Positions 7,373-13,703 of a DNA stretch of 14,649 nt are shown here, in pieces. The translations under genes were made by a program, and so were the position numbers. Every line of letters begins with the position of its first letter. Position 1 is the stretch's first letter. The DNA comes from DATLSM01 sp035534175 (GTDB lineage Bacteria; Actinomycetota; Thermoleophilia; Solirubrobacterales; 70-9), in NCBI GenBank assembly GCA_035534175.1, contig DATLSM010000037.1, forward strand, positions 1-14,649, written 5' to 3'. The notes under the pieces are model-generated. The model saw nothing but the letters and a program-made list of their open reading frames with translations. It had not been told where the DNA came from and searched no databases.

Positions 7373-8218
7373 ATGGTCCTGAAACGCGTGATCCCCTGTC
7401 TGGACGTCGACGCTGGACGGGTCGTCAAGGGCACCAACTTCGTTGGCCTGCGCGACGCGGGCGACCCGGTCGAGCTGGCCGAGCGCTACGACGCCGAGGG
7501 CGCCGATGAGCTGGTCTTCCTCGACATCACCGCCTCGCACGAAAAGCGCGAGACGATTGTCCAGCTGGCGCGCCGCACCGCCGATAACGTCTTCATCCCG
7601 TTCACCATCGGCGGCGGCATCCGCTCGGTGCGAGACGCCCAGGCGGTGCTCGACGCTGGAGCCGACAAGGTCTCGCTCAACTCAGCCGCGCTCGCCCGGC
7701 CGGAGCTGCTGTCCGAACTGGCCGAGCACTTCGGTGCCCAGTGCGTGGTGATCGCGATAGACGCCAAGAGGAGCGCCGAAGCGCCCCGGCCCGCAGGCCC
7801 GAACTCGACCGGGACCATCGCCGCAGCCCACGCTCGATTGGGAACAGAGGAGGTGGGGGGAAATTTGTCCTGGGATGTCTACGTCAATGGGGGGCGCAGG
7901 AAGGTCGAGGGGCGCGACGCGGTCTCCTGGGCGCGCGAGGCGGTCGAGTGTGGGGCGGGGGAGGTGCTTTTGACCAGCATGGACCGCGATGGCACCAGCG
8001 ACGGCTATGACATCGAGCTGACGCGGGCGGTGGCAGGCGCCGTCGGGGTCCCGGTGATCGCTTCCGGTGGCGCCGGAACGCTCGAGCACCTGAGCGCGGC
8101 GATCGCCGAGGGCGGCGCCGACGCCGTGCTCTGCGCCTCGATCTTCCACTACGGGGCCTACCGCGTGCGCGAGGCGAAGGAGCACCTCGCCGCCGCCGGC
8201 ATCCCGGTCAGGTTGTAG
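7373..8218 (+). CDS. hisF: imidazole glycerol phosphate synthase, cyclase subunit (HisF), with internal insertion
   Basis: HisF is the barrel subunit that uses ammonia from HisH to turn PRFAR into IGP and AICAR. Catalytic Asp11 (PCLDVD) and Asp130 (AIDAKR) fall at the same numbers as in Thermotoga maritima HisF. The usual LDITAS, FTIGGGIRS, LLTSMDRDGT and ASGGAG blocks follow. At 281 residues it is about 29 longer than typical family members. The excess is a Pro/Ala/Gly-rich, low-complexity segment at about 134-165 (7772-7867), between AIDAK and the conserved WDVYVNGGR strand. The reading frame is intact on both sides, so the enzyme is probably functional. It is encoded apart from hisH, after a gap holding its own candidate promoter, and is followed closely by the nucleotidyltransferase gene. 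Confidence 0.95.
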   Translation: MVLKRVIPCLDVDAGRVVKGTNFVGLRDAGDPVELAERYDAEGADELVFLDITASHEKRETIVQLARRTADNVFIPFTIGGGIRSVRDAQAVLDAGADKVSLNSAALARPELLSELAEHFGAQCVVIAIDAKRSAEAPRPAGPNSTGTIAAAHARLGTEEVGGNLSWDVYVNGGRRKVEGRDAVSWAREAVECGAGEVLLTSMDRDGTSDGYDIELTRAVAGAVGVPVIASGGAGTLEHLSAAIAEGGADAVLCASIFHYGAYRVREAKEHLAAAGIPVRL

Positions 8219-8222
8219 GAGG
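8217..8222 (+). promoter_or_regulatory. Shine-Dalgarno overlapping the hisF stop codon
   Basis: AGGAGG, a full match to the anti-Shine-Dalgarno core, begins within the TAG stop of hisF and lies 11 bases before the GTG at 8234. It supports that GTG as the start of the next gene and suggests translational coupling to hisF. Confidence 0.7.
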
Positions 8223-8233
8223 CGAGGACCTCG

Positions 8234-9346
8234 GTGGCCGCAGATCTGAGCGGGGACCTGTGGGGTCAGCTGGAGCGGACTCACCCGGAGCTGGCGCTCG
8301 TGCGCAAGCGATCCGCTGGGGAGCGGGTCTACCTGGTCGGTGGCGCGGTCCGCGATCTGCTGCTCGGCCGCAGCAGGGCCGACGTCGACCTGGTCGTCGA
8401 GGGCGACGCCGCGAGCTTGGCGGCTCGGCTCGGTGCGGAAGTCGCCGAGCACCAGCGGTTCGGCACCGCGAGATGCAATCTCGACGGGCACGAGATCGAC
8501 ATCGCCGCCGCCCGGGCTGAGACCTATCCCCGCCCCGGCGCGCTGCCCGAGGTCGGGCCCTCGACCATCGTCGAGGACCTCGCGCGTCGCGACTTCACCA
8601 TCAACGCGATGGCGATCTCCCTTGATGGGGAGGCCGGGCTGATCGATCCCCATGGTGGGCGGGAGGATCTGGCCGCTGGGATATTGCGCGTAATCCACCC
8701 GCGCTCCTTCGCCGATGACCCGACCCGGGCGCTGCGCGCCGCCCGCTACGCCGCCCGCTTCGGCTTTGTCCTGGAGCCTGGGACAGCCGAGCTCCTGGCG
8801 GAGGTCGACCTGGGCTCGGTCTCGGCCGACCGGCGCCGGAGGGAGCTGCTGCGTCTGGCCGCCGAGACCGAGGCGGTGCGCGGGCTCGCGCTCGCCGCGC
8901 AGTGGGGGCTGATCGAGCCGCGCGCGGGAGGGATCCAGCTCGCTGCCGCTGTCACCGAGCTGATCTCCTCCCCACCATGGAGCGAGGTCGCTGAGGGCCC
9001 CGAGGTCCTGCTCGCCGCGGCGCTCGGCCCCCCGGGCGGCGAGCTGGAGTTGGCGCAGGCCGACCCACCGGCGCCCTCCCAGGCGGTCGAGCTCGCACGG
9101 GGGCGCACACCGCTCGAGCTGATGCTCGCCCGCGCCCTGGGGGCCACCTGGCTTGACTGCTACCTCTCCGAGTGGAGCCGGGTCGGTTTGGAGATCGACG
9201 GGGCCGACCTGATCGCCGCCGGGGTTCCCCAGGGACCTTCGCTGGGACGGGGATTGCGGGAGGCGCTGCGCCGCAAGCTCGACGGGGAGGTGGCCGGGCG
9301 CGAGCAGGAGCTGGCGGCGGCGCTGGCGGCCGCCGATAACGAGTAG
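8234..9346 (+). CDS. class II tRNA nucleotidyltransferase / poly(A) polymerase family protein
   Basis: This is a class II nucleotidyltransferase of the kind that adds CCA, or part of it, to tRNA 3' ends. The head domain shows LVGGAVRDLLLG at 34-45, the catalytic carboxylates Asp50 and Asp52 (RADVDLV), ARRDFTINAMA at 117-127, LIDPHGGREDL at 136-146 and FADDPTRALRAARYAARFG from 159. The base-template motif usually written EDxxR reads DDPTR (161-165). The remaining ~190 residues are helical and poorly conserved, and I see no HD phosphohydrolase domain. Whether it is a full CCA-adding, an A-adding or a poly(A) enzyme cannot be told by eye. The GTG start is fixed by the AGGAGG site 11 bases upstream. 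The gene is 15 bases from hisF and likely cotranscribed. Confidence 0.85.
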   Translation: MAADLSGDLWGQLERTHPELALVRKRSAGERVYLVGGAVRDLLLGRSRADVDLVVEGDAASLAARLGAEVAEHQRFGTARCNLDGHEIDIAAARAETYPRPGALPEVGPSTIVEDLARRDFTINAMAISLDGEAGLIDPHGGREDLAAGILRVIHPRSFADDPTRALRAARYAARFGFVLEPGTAELLAEVDLGSVSADRRRRELLRLAAETEAVRGLALAAQWGLIEPRAGGIQLAAAVTELISSPPWSEVAEGPEVLLAAALGPPGGELELAQADPPAPSQAVELARGRTPLELMLARALGATWLDCYLSEWSRVGLEIDGADLIAAGVPQGPSLGRGLREALRRKLDGEVAGREQELAAALAAADNE

Positions 9347-9384
9347 CCCTCCGCACCGGGGCGGCTTTCTGCTTTGTTACCCGG

Positions 9385-10137
9385 ATGCAATGGCGCCAGA
9401 GCGCGGGCGTGCGCTGGTTGGAGGCCGACCTGCCGGGCGCGCGGGCGGCCTTCTCCAGCCGCCTCGGCGGCGTCAGCGAGCCGCCCTTCGAAAGCCTCAA
9501 CCTCGGTCTGCGCGCCGATGAGGAGATCGGCTCGGTCGCCGAGAACCGGCGCCGGCTGGCCGCGGCCCTCGGCTTGGAGCCCGGGCGGATCCTCGCCGGG
9601 CGCCAGGTCCACGGTACCGAGCTGCTCGTGCACTCCGGGCGGCCGGGACCGAGCCGGTTCGCCGAGCCCCGAAGCGTGGAGCTGGCCGAGGTCGATGGCC
9701 AGGTGATCGCCGAGCCCGGGCTGGCCGCTCTGGTCCTCGTCGCCGACTGCCTGCCGATCGCCCTGGCGGGGCCCGGCGGGGTGGCGATGCTGCACTGCGG
9801 CTGGCGTGGACTCGCCGCTGGGATCATCGCCCGTGGGGCGCAGGCCGTTGCCGCCACCCACGCGGCCATCGGCCCGGGGATCGGCCCCTGCTGTTATGAG
9901 GTCGGCGAGGAGGTGCTGGACGCCTTCGCCGGACTGGGCGATGGGGTTGCCCGGGGGCGGATGCTGGACCTGCCCGAGGTCGCTCGACGAGCGCTGAGCG
10001 CGGCCGGGGTCGGGTCGATCGAGTCCGCTGGCCACTGCACCTGCTGCGAGCCAGAGCTGTTTTTCTCCCACCGGCGCGACGCCGGGCGGACAGGGCACCA
10101 GGCAGGCATCGCCTGGGTGAAGGAAAGCGCGGCCTGA
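9385..10137 (+). CDS. pgeF: PgeF/YfiH family (YlmD, LACC1-like) copper-oxidase-fold protein
   Basis: This protein belongs to the multicopper-polyphenol-oxidase-like family (YfiH, YlmD, LACC1). Members have been shown to act as purine nucleoside phosphorylase/adenosine deaminase, and E. coli PgeF as a peptidoglycan-editing factor. The 250-residue product has the metal-binding triad His76 (RQVHGTE), Cys122 (VADCLP) and His137 (LHCGWRG). These are followed by AIGPGIGPCCYEVG and a C-terminal CTCCEPELFFSHRRD that is nearly invariant in the family. It opens the division-associated gene run in the same order as Bacillus ylmD-ylmE-ylmF and the mycobacterial genes downstream of ftsZ. FtsZ itself is not in the window. 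No clear ribosome binding site precedes the ATG. Confidence 0.92.
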   Translation: MQWRQSAGVRWLEADLPGARAAFSSRLGGVSEPPFESLNLGLRADEEIGSVAENRRRLAAALGLEPGRILAGRQVHGTELLVHSGRPGPSRFAEPRSVELAEVDGQVIAEPGLAALVLVADCLPIALAGPGGVAMLHCGWRGLAAGIIARGAQAVAATHAAIGPGIGPCCYEVGEEVLDAFAGLGDGVARGRMLDLPEVARRALSAAGVGSIESAGHCTCCEPELFFSHRRDAGRTGHQAGIAWVKESAA

Positions 10138-10140
10138 GCA

Positions 10141-10773
10141 ATGCCCGGATTGATCCACGGCCTTGACCCGGCAAGGGTTGCCGCCAACCTGGAGCGCGTG
10201 CGCGAGGCGGCGGGCGAGGGGGTCGAGATTCTCGCGGCGACCAAGTACCTGGCGCCGGAGGAGATGGGCGCCCTGACCGAGGCTGGCGTCGTTTTGGTCG
10301 GCGAGAACCGCCAGCAGGAGCTGAGCGCCAAGCACGAGCGCTGGGGCCAGGCTTTTGAGTGGGACTTCATCGGCACCCTGCAGAGCCGCAAGGTGAAGCA
10401 GCTGCTGTCGATGTGCCGCCTGATCCACTCGGTGGCAAGCGAATCGGCGCTGGAGCAGCTCGGCCGCCACGGCGGGCCGGCGACCGAGGTGCTGGTCGAG
10501 GTCAATGTTGCGGGTGAGGAAGGCAAGGGGGGGATTGCCCCCGAGGCTCTGGCTCCCTTTCTCGCCCGCTGCCCGGTGCGGGTGGTCGGCCTGATGACGA
10601 TGCCTCCCTTCAGCTTGGACCCAGAGGCATCGCGTCCCCATTTCGCCCGCCTCGCCGAGCTGGCGGCCGAGCAGGGCCTGGCCCGGCTCTCGATGGGGAC
10701 CTCTCAGGACTGGAGGGTGGCGATCGAGGAGGGAGCGACGATCGTCCGTCTGGGGACGGCGCTGTACGCGTAA
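10141..10773 (+). CDS. YggS family pyridoxal-phosphate homeostasis protein
   Basis: This is a cytoplasmic single-domain PLP-binding protein (YggS/YlmE/PLPHP family) related to the barrel domain of alanine racemase. It lacks racemase activity and buffers vitamin B6 and keto-acid metabolism. The PLP lysine is Lys35 in LAATKY. VGENRQQEL, DFIGTLQSRK (typically FIGxLQxNK), VEVNVAGEEGKGG and GLMTMPP follow in the family order. The C-terminal phosphate-binding region reads SMGTSQDWRVAIEEGATIVRLGTALY. At 210 residues it is slightly short, and the stop comes one codon after the TALY motif. It begins three bases after the pgeF stop and is followed by sepF, the conserved ylmE-ylmF pairing. Confidence 0.93.
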   Translation: MPGLIHGLDPARVAANLERVREAAGEGVEILAATKYLAPEEMGALTEAGVVLVGENRQQELSAKHERWGQAFEWDFIGTLQSRKVKQLLSMCRLIHSVASESALEQLGRHGGPATEVLVEVNVAGEEGKGGIAPEALAPFLARCPVRVVGLMTMPPFSLDPEASRPHFARLAELAAEQGLARLSMGTSQDWRVAIEEGATIVRLGTALYA

Positions 10774-10780
10774 ACGGCGC

Positions 10781-10786
10781 TACCCT
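10781..10786 (+). promoter_or_regulatory. putative -10 element of sepF
   Basis: TACCCT lies directly after the yggS stop and would start a transcript near 10793. A second candidate, GATAAT (10790-10795), sits just downstream. Neither has a recognisable -35 at the right distance, so this is tentative. Either would give sepF a short leader containing the AAGGAG and hairpin described separately. Confidence 0.28.
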
Positions 10787-10800
10787 GAGGATAATCCGTA

Positions 10801-10824
10801 AAGGAGTCGGCCCGCTGGGGCCGA
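10801..10824 (+). promoter_or_regulatory. Shine-Dalgarno followed by 7-bp hairpin upstream of sepF
   Basis: AAGGAG (10801-10806) is followed at once by a perfect stem, TCGGCCC (10807-10813) with GGGCCGA (10818-10824), closed by a GCTG loop. The sepF ATG is at 10839. In linear terms the Shine-Dalgarno is 32 bases from the start, too far to work. With the hairpin folded, the gap shrinks to 14 bases. There is a weaker purine stretch, AGGCGG (10828-10833), closer to the ATG that might serve instead. Confidence 0.45.
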
Positions 10825-10838
10825 ATCAGGCGGTTGAG

Positions 10839-11390
10839 ATGGCCCTACGCGATACATGGCACAGAGCCCTCGTCTACTTCGGCCTCGCCGAGGATCACGA
10901 CTATGGCCCGGAGTACGACGAAGGCGATTACGAGCCGGAGACCGGCTCCGAGGAGGTCTACGAAGGCCGGCGTGAACGCGAGCACGCGCCGGTGCGGCGC
11001 CTGCCCACCGCACGCCGCTCCCGCCGCGACGAGATCGACGACATCTTCGCCGACGATGAGCCGATCTCGGCCGCCCGGACCCGCACCCTGCGCCCGGTCG
11101 CAAACGGCTCCGATGTCCAGGTCCACCTGGTTATCCCCCGCAACTTCAACGATGCCCAGCAGGTCGCCGACCAATTCAAACGGTCGATACCCGTGATCCT
11201 CAACCTGCAGACGACCGATCACGAGCTGTCCAAGCGGATGATCGACTTCTGCTCGGGCCTGACCTACGCGCTAGACGGGGGGATGCAGCGGATCGCCGAG
11301 AAGATGTTCCTGCTCACCCCGCGCAACGTCGAGGTCTCAGCCGAGGAACGCGCGAGACTCATCGACAAGGGTTTCTTCAACCAGTCCTGA
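10839..11390 (+). CDS. sepF: cell division protein SepF
   Basis: SepF anchors FtsZ filaments to the membrane and bundles them in actinobacteria and firmicutes, where it replaces or assists FtsA. The 183-residue protein has the standard three parts. The first is an N-terminal amphipathic membrane-targeting helix (about 1-14, ALRDTWHRALVYFGL). The second is a long acidic then basic flexible linker (about 16-90, rich in Glu, Asp, Tyr and Arg). The third is the FtsZ-binding core from 92 on, with VIPRNFNDAQQVAD, VILNLQTTD and MIDFCSGLTYALDGGMQRI. It ends with FLLTPRNVEV and a short charged tail. The start is the one that restores the conserved N-terminal helix. Its gene follows yggS, and yggT lies beyond proC, as in other Gram-positive division clusters. 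Confidence 0.95.
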   Translation: MALRDTWHRALVYFGLAEDHDYGPEYDEGDYEPETGSEEVYEGRREREHAPVRRLPTARRSRRDEIDDIFADDEPISAARTRTLRPVANGSDVQVHLVIPRNFNDAQQVADQFKRSIPVILNLQTTDHELSKRMIDFCSGLTYALDGGMQRIAEKMFLLTPRNVEVSAEERARLIDKGFFNQS

Positions 11391-11507
11391 GCCTTCTCCG
11401 CGCCGCATCGTGTCCGCTCCTTCCCGCTGCGCCAGATAGCCGCGGCTTGCAGAGGATCAGATATCGAGGCTCCTACTTGGTTCAGCTAGGCGGGTAGGGT
11501 CCCGGCC
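11391..11507. other. sepF-proC intergenic gap
   Basis: This is 117 bases with no open coding signature, tRNA or T-tailed hairpin. It carries the proC -10-like hexamer at its right end. Confidence 0.6.
11495..11500 (+). promoter_or_regulatory. putative -10 element of proC (leaderless type)
   Basis: TAGGGT matches TANNNT and ends 7 bases before the proC ATG, the same geometry as at hisZ and hisF. No ribosome binding site lies between. The CAGGGC hexamer of the his promoters is absent at the -35 distance. Confidence 0.42.
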
Positions 11508-12245
11508 ATGATCGTCGGCATCTGCGGGTCCGGGAATATGGCTGCCGCCATGGCACGGGGCTGGGTCGGGGAGGCGGAGCGGATGCTGTTCTCGGATTCT
11601 GGCTCCGGTCGCGCGCGCCAGTTGGCGGAGGAGTTGGGCGGAGAGGCGGTTTCCAACGCCGAGCTGGCGCAGCGGGCCGATGTGGTCGTGCTCGCCGTCA
11701 AGCCGGCGAAGCTGGCCCAGGTCGCGAGGGAGCTCGCCGGGGCACGGGTGGTCGTATCGCTGCTGGGTGCCACTCGTCTGGAGGATGTCGCCGCCGTCTT
11801 CCCAGGGACCGAGGTGGTGCGGGTGATGCCCAACCTGGGAGTAGAGGTCGGGCTGGGAGTCCTCTGCGTTGCAGGTGGGGGGGACGATGAGGTTCGCGGG
11901 CTGCTGGAAAAGCTTGGGCACCTGGTCGATCTAGCGGAGGAGCAGTTCGACGCAGCGACCGCGGTGATGGGCTGCGCGCCGGCATACCTGGCGCTGGCGG
12001 TCGAGGCGATCGCCGACGCCGGGGCGAAGGAGGGGCTGGACGAGGAGCTGGCGCGGGAGCTGGTGGTGGAGACGACCGCGGGCACCGCAGCGCTGCTGCG
12101 CCTCAGGCACCCGGCCGATGTGCGCAGGGCCGTCGCCTCGCCCGGGGGAAGCACCGAGGCGGGGTTGGAAGCATTGGATCGGGAGGGCGTGCGCGAGGGG
12201 TTCGAAGCCGCCGTGCGGGCCTCGCTGGAGAGGATGCGCGGATGA
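11508..12245 (+). CDS. proC: pyrroline-5-carboxylate reductase
   Basis: ProC reduces 1-pyrroline-5-carboxylate to proline with NAD(P)H, the last step of proline synthesis. The 245-residue product has an N-terminal Rossmann fold with GICGSGNMAAAM from residue 4, VVVLAVKP, and VVRVMPNLGVEVGLG. The C-terminal helical dimer domain carries the family signature ASPGGSTEAGLEAL at 210-223. The length is slightly below the usual 260-280. It sits between sepF and yggT, an association also seen in some other bacteria where yggT neighbours proC. Its stop overlaps the yggT start by ATGA, and it heads a run of four overlapping genes. Confidence 0.95.
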   Translation: MIVGICGSGNMAAAMARGWVGEAERMLFSDSGSGRARQLAEELGGEAVSNAELAQRADVVVLAVKPAKLAQVARELAGARVVVSLLGATRLEDVAAVFPGTEVVRVMPNLGVEVGLGVLCVAGGGDDEVRGLLEKLGHLVDLAEEQFDAATAVMGCAPAYLALAVEAIADAGAKEGLDEELARELVVETTAGTAALLRLRHPADVRRAVASPGGSTEAGLEALDREGVREGFEAAVRASLERMRG

Positions 12246-12544
12246 TCCCGCTGGCCCTGAGCAGGGGCGACGTGGCCAACTACGTTGACGCCCTCTTCAC
12301 CGTCTACATCGTCCTCATCTTCATCAACATCCTCATCTCCTGGCTGCCCCGCGTTCCCTACAACCGCGCGCTGCGCGCCGTGCTCGATTTCGTCTCCGAG
12401 ACGACCAACCCCTACATCAATATCTTTCGCCGCTTCCTGCCGCCGATCGGCGGCGGAGGGTTCGCGCTCGACCTCAGCCCGATGCTGGGGGTCATCGTGC
12501 TGATCCTGGCCCAACAGGTCGTCGTCGGCCTGATCTCCGGGTGA
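12242..12544 (+). CDS. YggT family integral membrane protein
   Basis: This is a 100-residue YggT/YlmG family protein with two membrane segments. The first is at about 14-36 (DALFTVYIVLIFINILISWL), followed by the characteristic polar loop PYNRALRAVLDFVSETTNPYINIFRRFLPPIGG. The second is at about 78-98 (LSPMLGVIVLILAQQVVVGL). The family is linked by genetics and synteny to cell division, nucleoid or thylakoid organisation and osmotic stress, but its molecular activity is not established. It overlaps proC upstream and lspA downstream by 4 bases each. A purine-rich GGAGAGG just before the start may serve as the ribosome binding site. Confidence 0.92.
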   Translation: MIPLALSRGDVANYVDALFTVYIVLIFINILISWLPRVPYNRALRAVLDFVSETTNPYINIFRRFLPPIGGGGFALDLSPMLGVIVLILAQQVVVGLISG

Positions 12545-13005
12545 GTCGGGGCCCGGCTCGCGCCTGGCTCCTGGCCGGCGCGCTCTGTGGTCTCGTCGTC
12601 GTCGCCGACCAGGCGGCGAAGGCGGCGATCGAAGCGCACCTGGTCCCCGGCCAGCACGTCAGCGTGTTGGGGCCGTTGCGCCTCACCCTGACCCACAACA
12701 CCGGCGTTGCCTTCGGTCTCGCCGGCGGTGCCGGAACGGGTCTGGTCGGAGTGACGCTGCTAGCTCTGGGCTTCGTCGGCTTCCTCTTCTGGCGCAATCC
12801 GACGCGACCGGGGATCTGGGTCGCCGTCGTGCTGCTGGCCGGGGGAGCGCTGGGAAACCTCGCCGACCGGGTTCGCGCCGGGGCGGTGACCGACTACATC
12901 GACCTGCCTCACTGGCCCCCCTTCAACCTGGCCGACACGGCGATCACGGTCGGCGTCGTGCTGCTCGCGATCGCCTTCCTGCGGGAGCCGGAGAAAGGAC
13001 GATGA
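12541..13005 (+). CDS. lspA: lipoprotein signal peptidase (signal peptidase II)
   Basis: LspA is the inner-membrane aspartyl protease that removes signal peptides from diacylated prolipoproteins. The 154-residue protein has four hydrophobic segments (about 9-26, 66-84, 92-105 and 131-147). The conserved boxes are VADQAAKA, LTHNTGVAFGL (50-60), GALGNLADR (102-110), AVTDYID with catalytic Asp118, and FNLADTAI with catalytic Asp132. It starts at a GTG that overlaps the yggT stop (GTGA at 12541-12544), so translation is probably coupled. It is followed with a 4-base overlap by the RluA-family gene, the lspA-rluD (ylyB) pairing widely conserved in bacteria. Confidence 0.96.
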   Translation: MSRGPARAWLLAGALCGLVVVADQAAKAAIEAHLVPGQHVSVLGPLRLTLTHNTGVAFGLAGGAGTGLVGVTLLALGFVGFLFWRNPTRPGIWVAVVLLAGGALGNLADRVRAGAVTDYIDLPHWPPFNLADTAITVGVVLLAIAFLREPEKGR

Positions 13006-13679
13006 CGGCGGAGCTGAGCGTTGTTCACCTAGACGAGGTCCTCGCCGTGGTCGAAAAGCCTGCGGGCCTCGTCGTCCACCCGGCCCCCTCACACCGCGGC
13101 CGGACGTTGGTCGACGAACTGGGGGAGATCCTCGGCGGCGGGTCCGACCCACAACGCCCCGGCATCGTTCACCGCCTCGACAAGGGCACCAGCGGCCTTC
13201 TGGTGGTCGCCCGCACCGAGGCGGCGCACGCCGCCCTCCAGGCGCAGGTGCAGCGGCGCGAGGTCGATCGACGCTACCTGGCACTGGCCGAGGGGCGCCT
13301 CGCCTCCCGCACCGGGACGATCGACGCGCCGATCGGGCGCGCCTCGCGCCAGCGGCACCGGATGGCGGTCTCGGGTGCCGCCTCGCGCCAGGCGCGCACC
13401 CACTTCGAGGTGCTGGAGCTGTTCGCTGCCGATTCCTACCTGGAGGCCCAGCTGGAGACCGGAAGGACGCACCAGATCCGCGCTCACTTCGCCGCGATCG
13501 GCCATCCCCTGGCCGGCGACACGACCTATGGGGGCGGCGAGCGATTCGGGCTCGAGCGCCAGTTCCTCCACGCTCACCGCCTGGCCTTCACCCATCCCCA
13601 GAGCGGTGAGGCGCTGGTCTTCGAGTCGGCGCTGCCGCCTGACCTCGCCGCCGCCCTGGAGGCGGCCCGCTCCGCCTGA
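13002..13679 (+). CDS. RluA/RluD-family pseudouridine synthase without S4 domain
   Basis: This is a pseudouridine synthase of the RluA family, which isomerises specific uridines in rRNA or tRNA. The catalytic Asp60 is in HRLDKGTSGLLVVA, preceded by EKPAGLVVHP (18-27). It is followed by RRYLALAEG, the LETGRTHQIRAHF box, and HPLAGDTTYGG. FLHAHRLAFTHP closes the domain. The protein is 225 residues, against roughly 300 for RluD/YlyB, because the N-terminal S4 RNA-binding domain is missing. The start overlaps lspA, with no room for that domain in frame. It may therefore recognise its RNA differently from RluD. AAAGGA sits just before the ATG, and GGGAG slightly further upstream. Confidence 0.92.
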   Translation: MTAELSVVHLDEVLAVVEKPAGLVVHPAPSHRGRTLVDELGEILGGGSDPQRPGIVHRLDKGTSGLLVVARTEAAHAALQAQVQRREVDRRYLALAEGRLASRTGTIDAPIGRASRQRHRMAVSGAASRQARTHFEVLELFAADSYLEAQLETGRTHQIRAHFAAIGHPLAGDTTYGGGERFGLERQFLHAHRLAFTHPQSGEALVFESALPPDLAAALEAARSA

Positions 13680-13692
13680 TCAGCGCTCTCTC

Positions 13693-13698
13693 TACAAT
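13693..13698 (+). promoter_or_regulatory. putative -10 element of rpsB
   Basis: TACAAT, close to the TATAAT consensus, lies 13 bases after the stop of the pseudouridine synthase gene and would start transcription near 13705. No clear TTGACA-like box is found 16-18 bases upstream, in the end of the preceding gene. Confidence 0.5.
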
Positions 13699-13703
13699 CC
13701 CAC

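Noticed and set aside
9347..9384. Short hairpin CCGC/GCGG with a T-containing tail after the nucleotidyltransferase gene as a terminator
   Set aside because: The stem is only about 4 bp and the tail is CTTTCTG rather than a T run, too weak to call.
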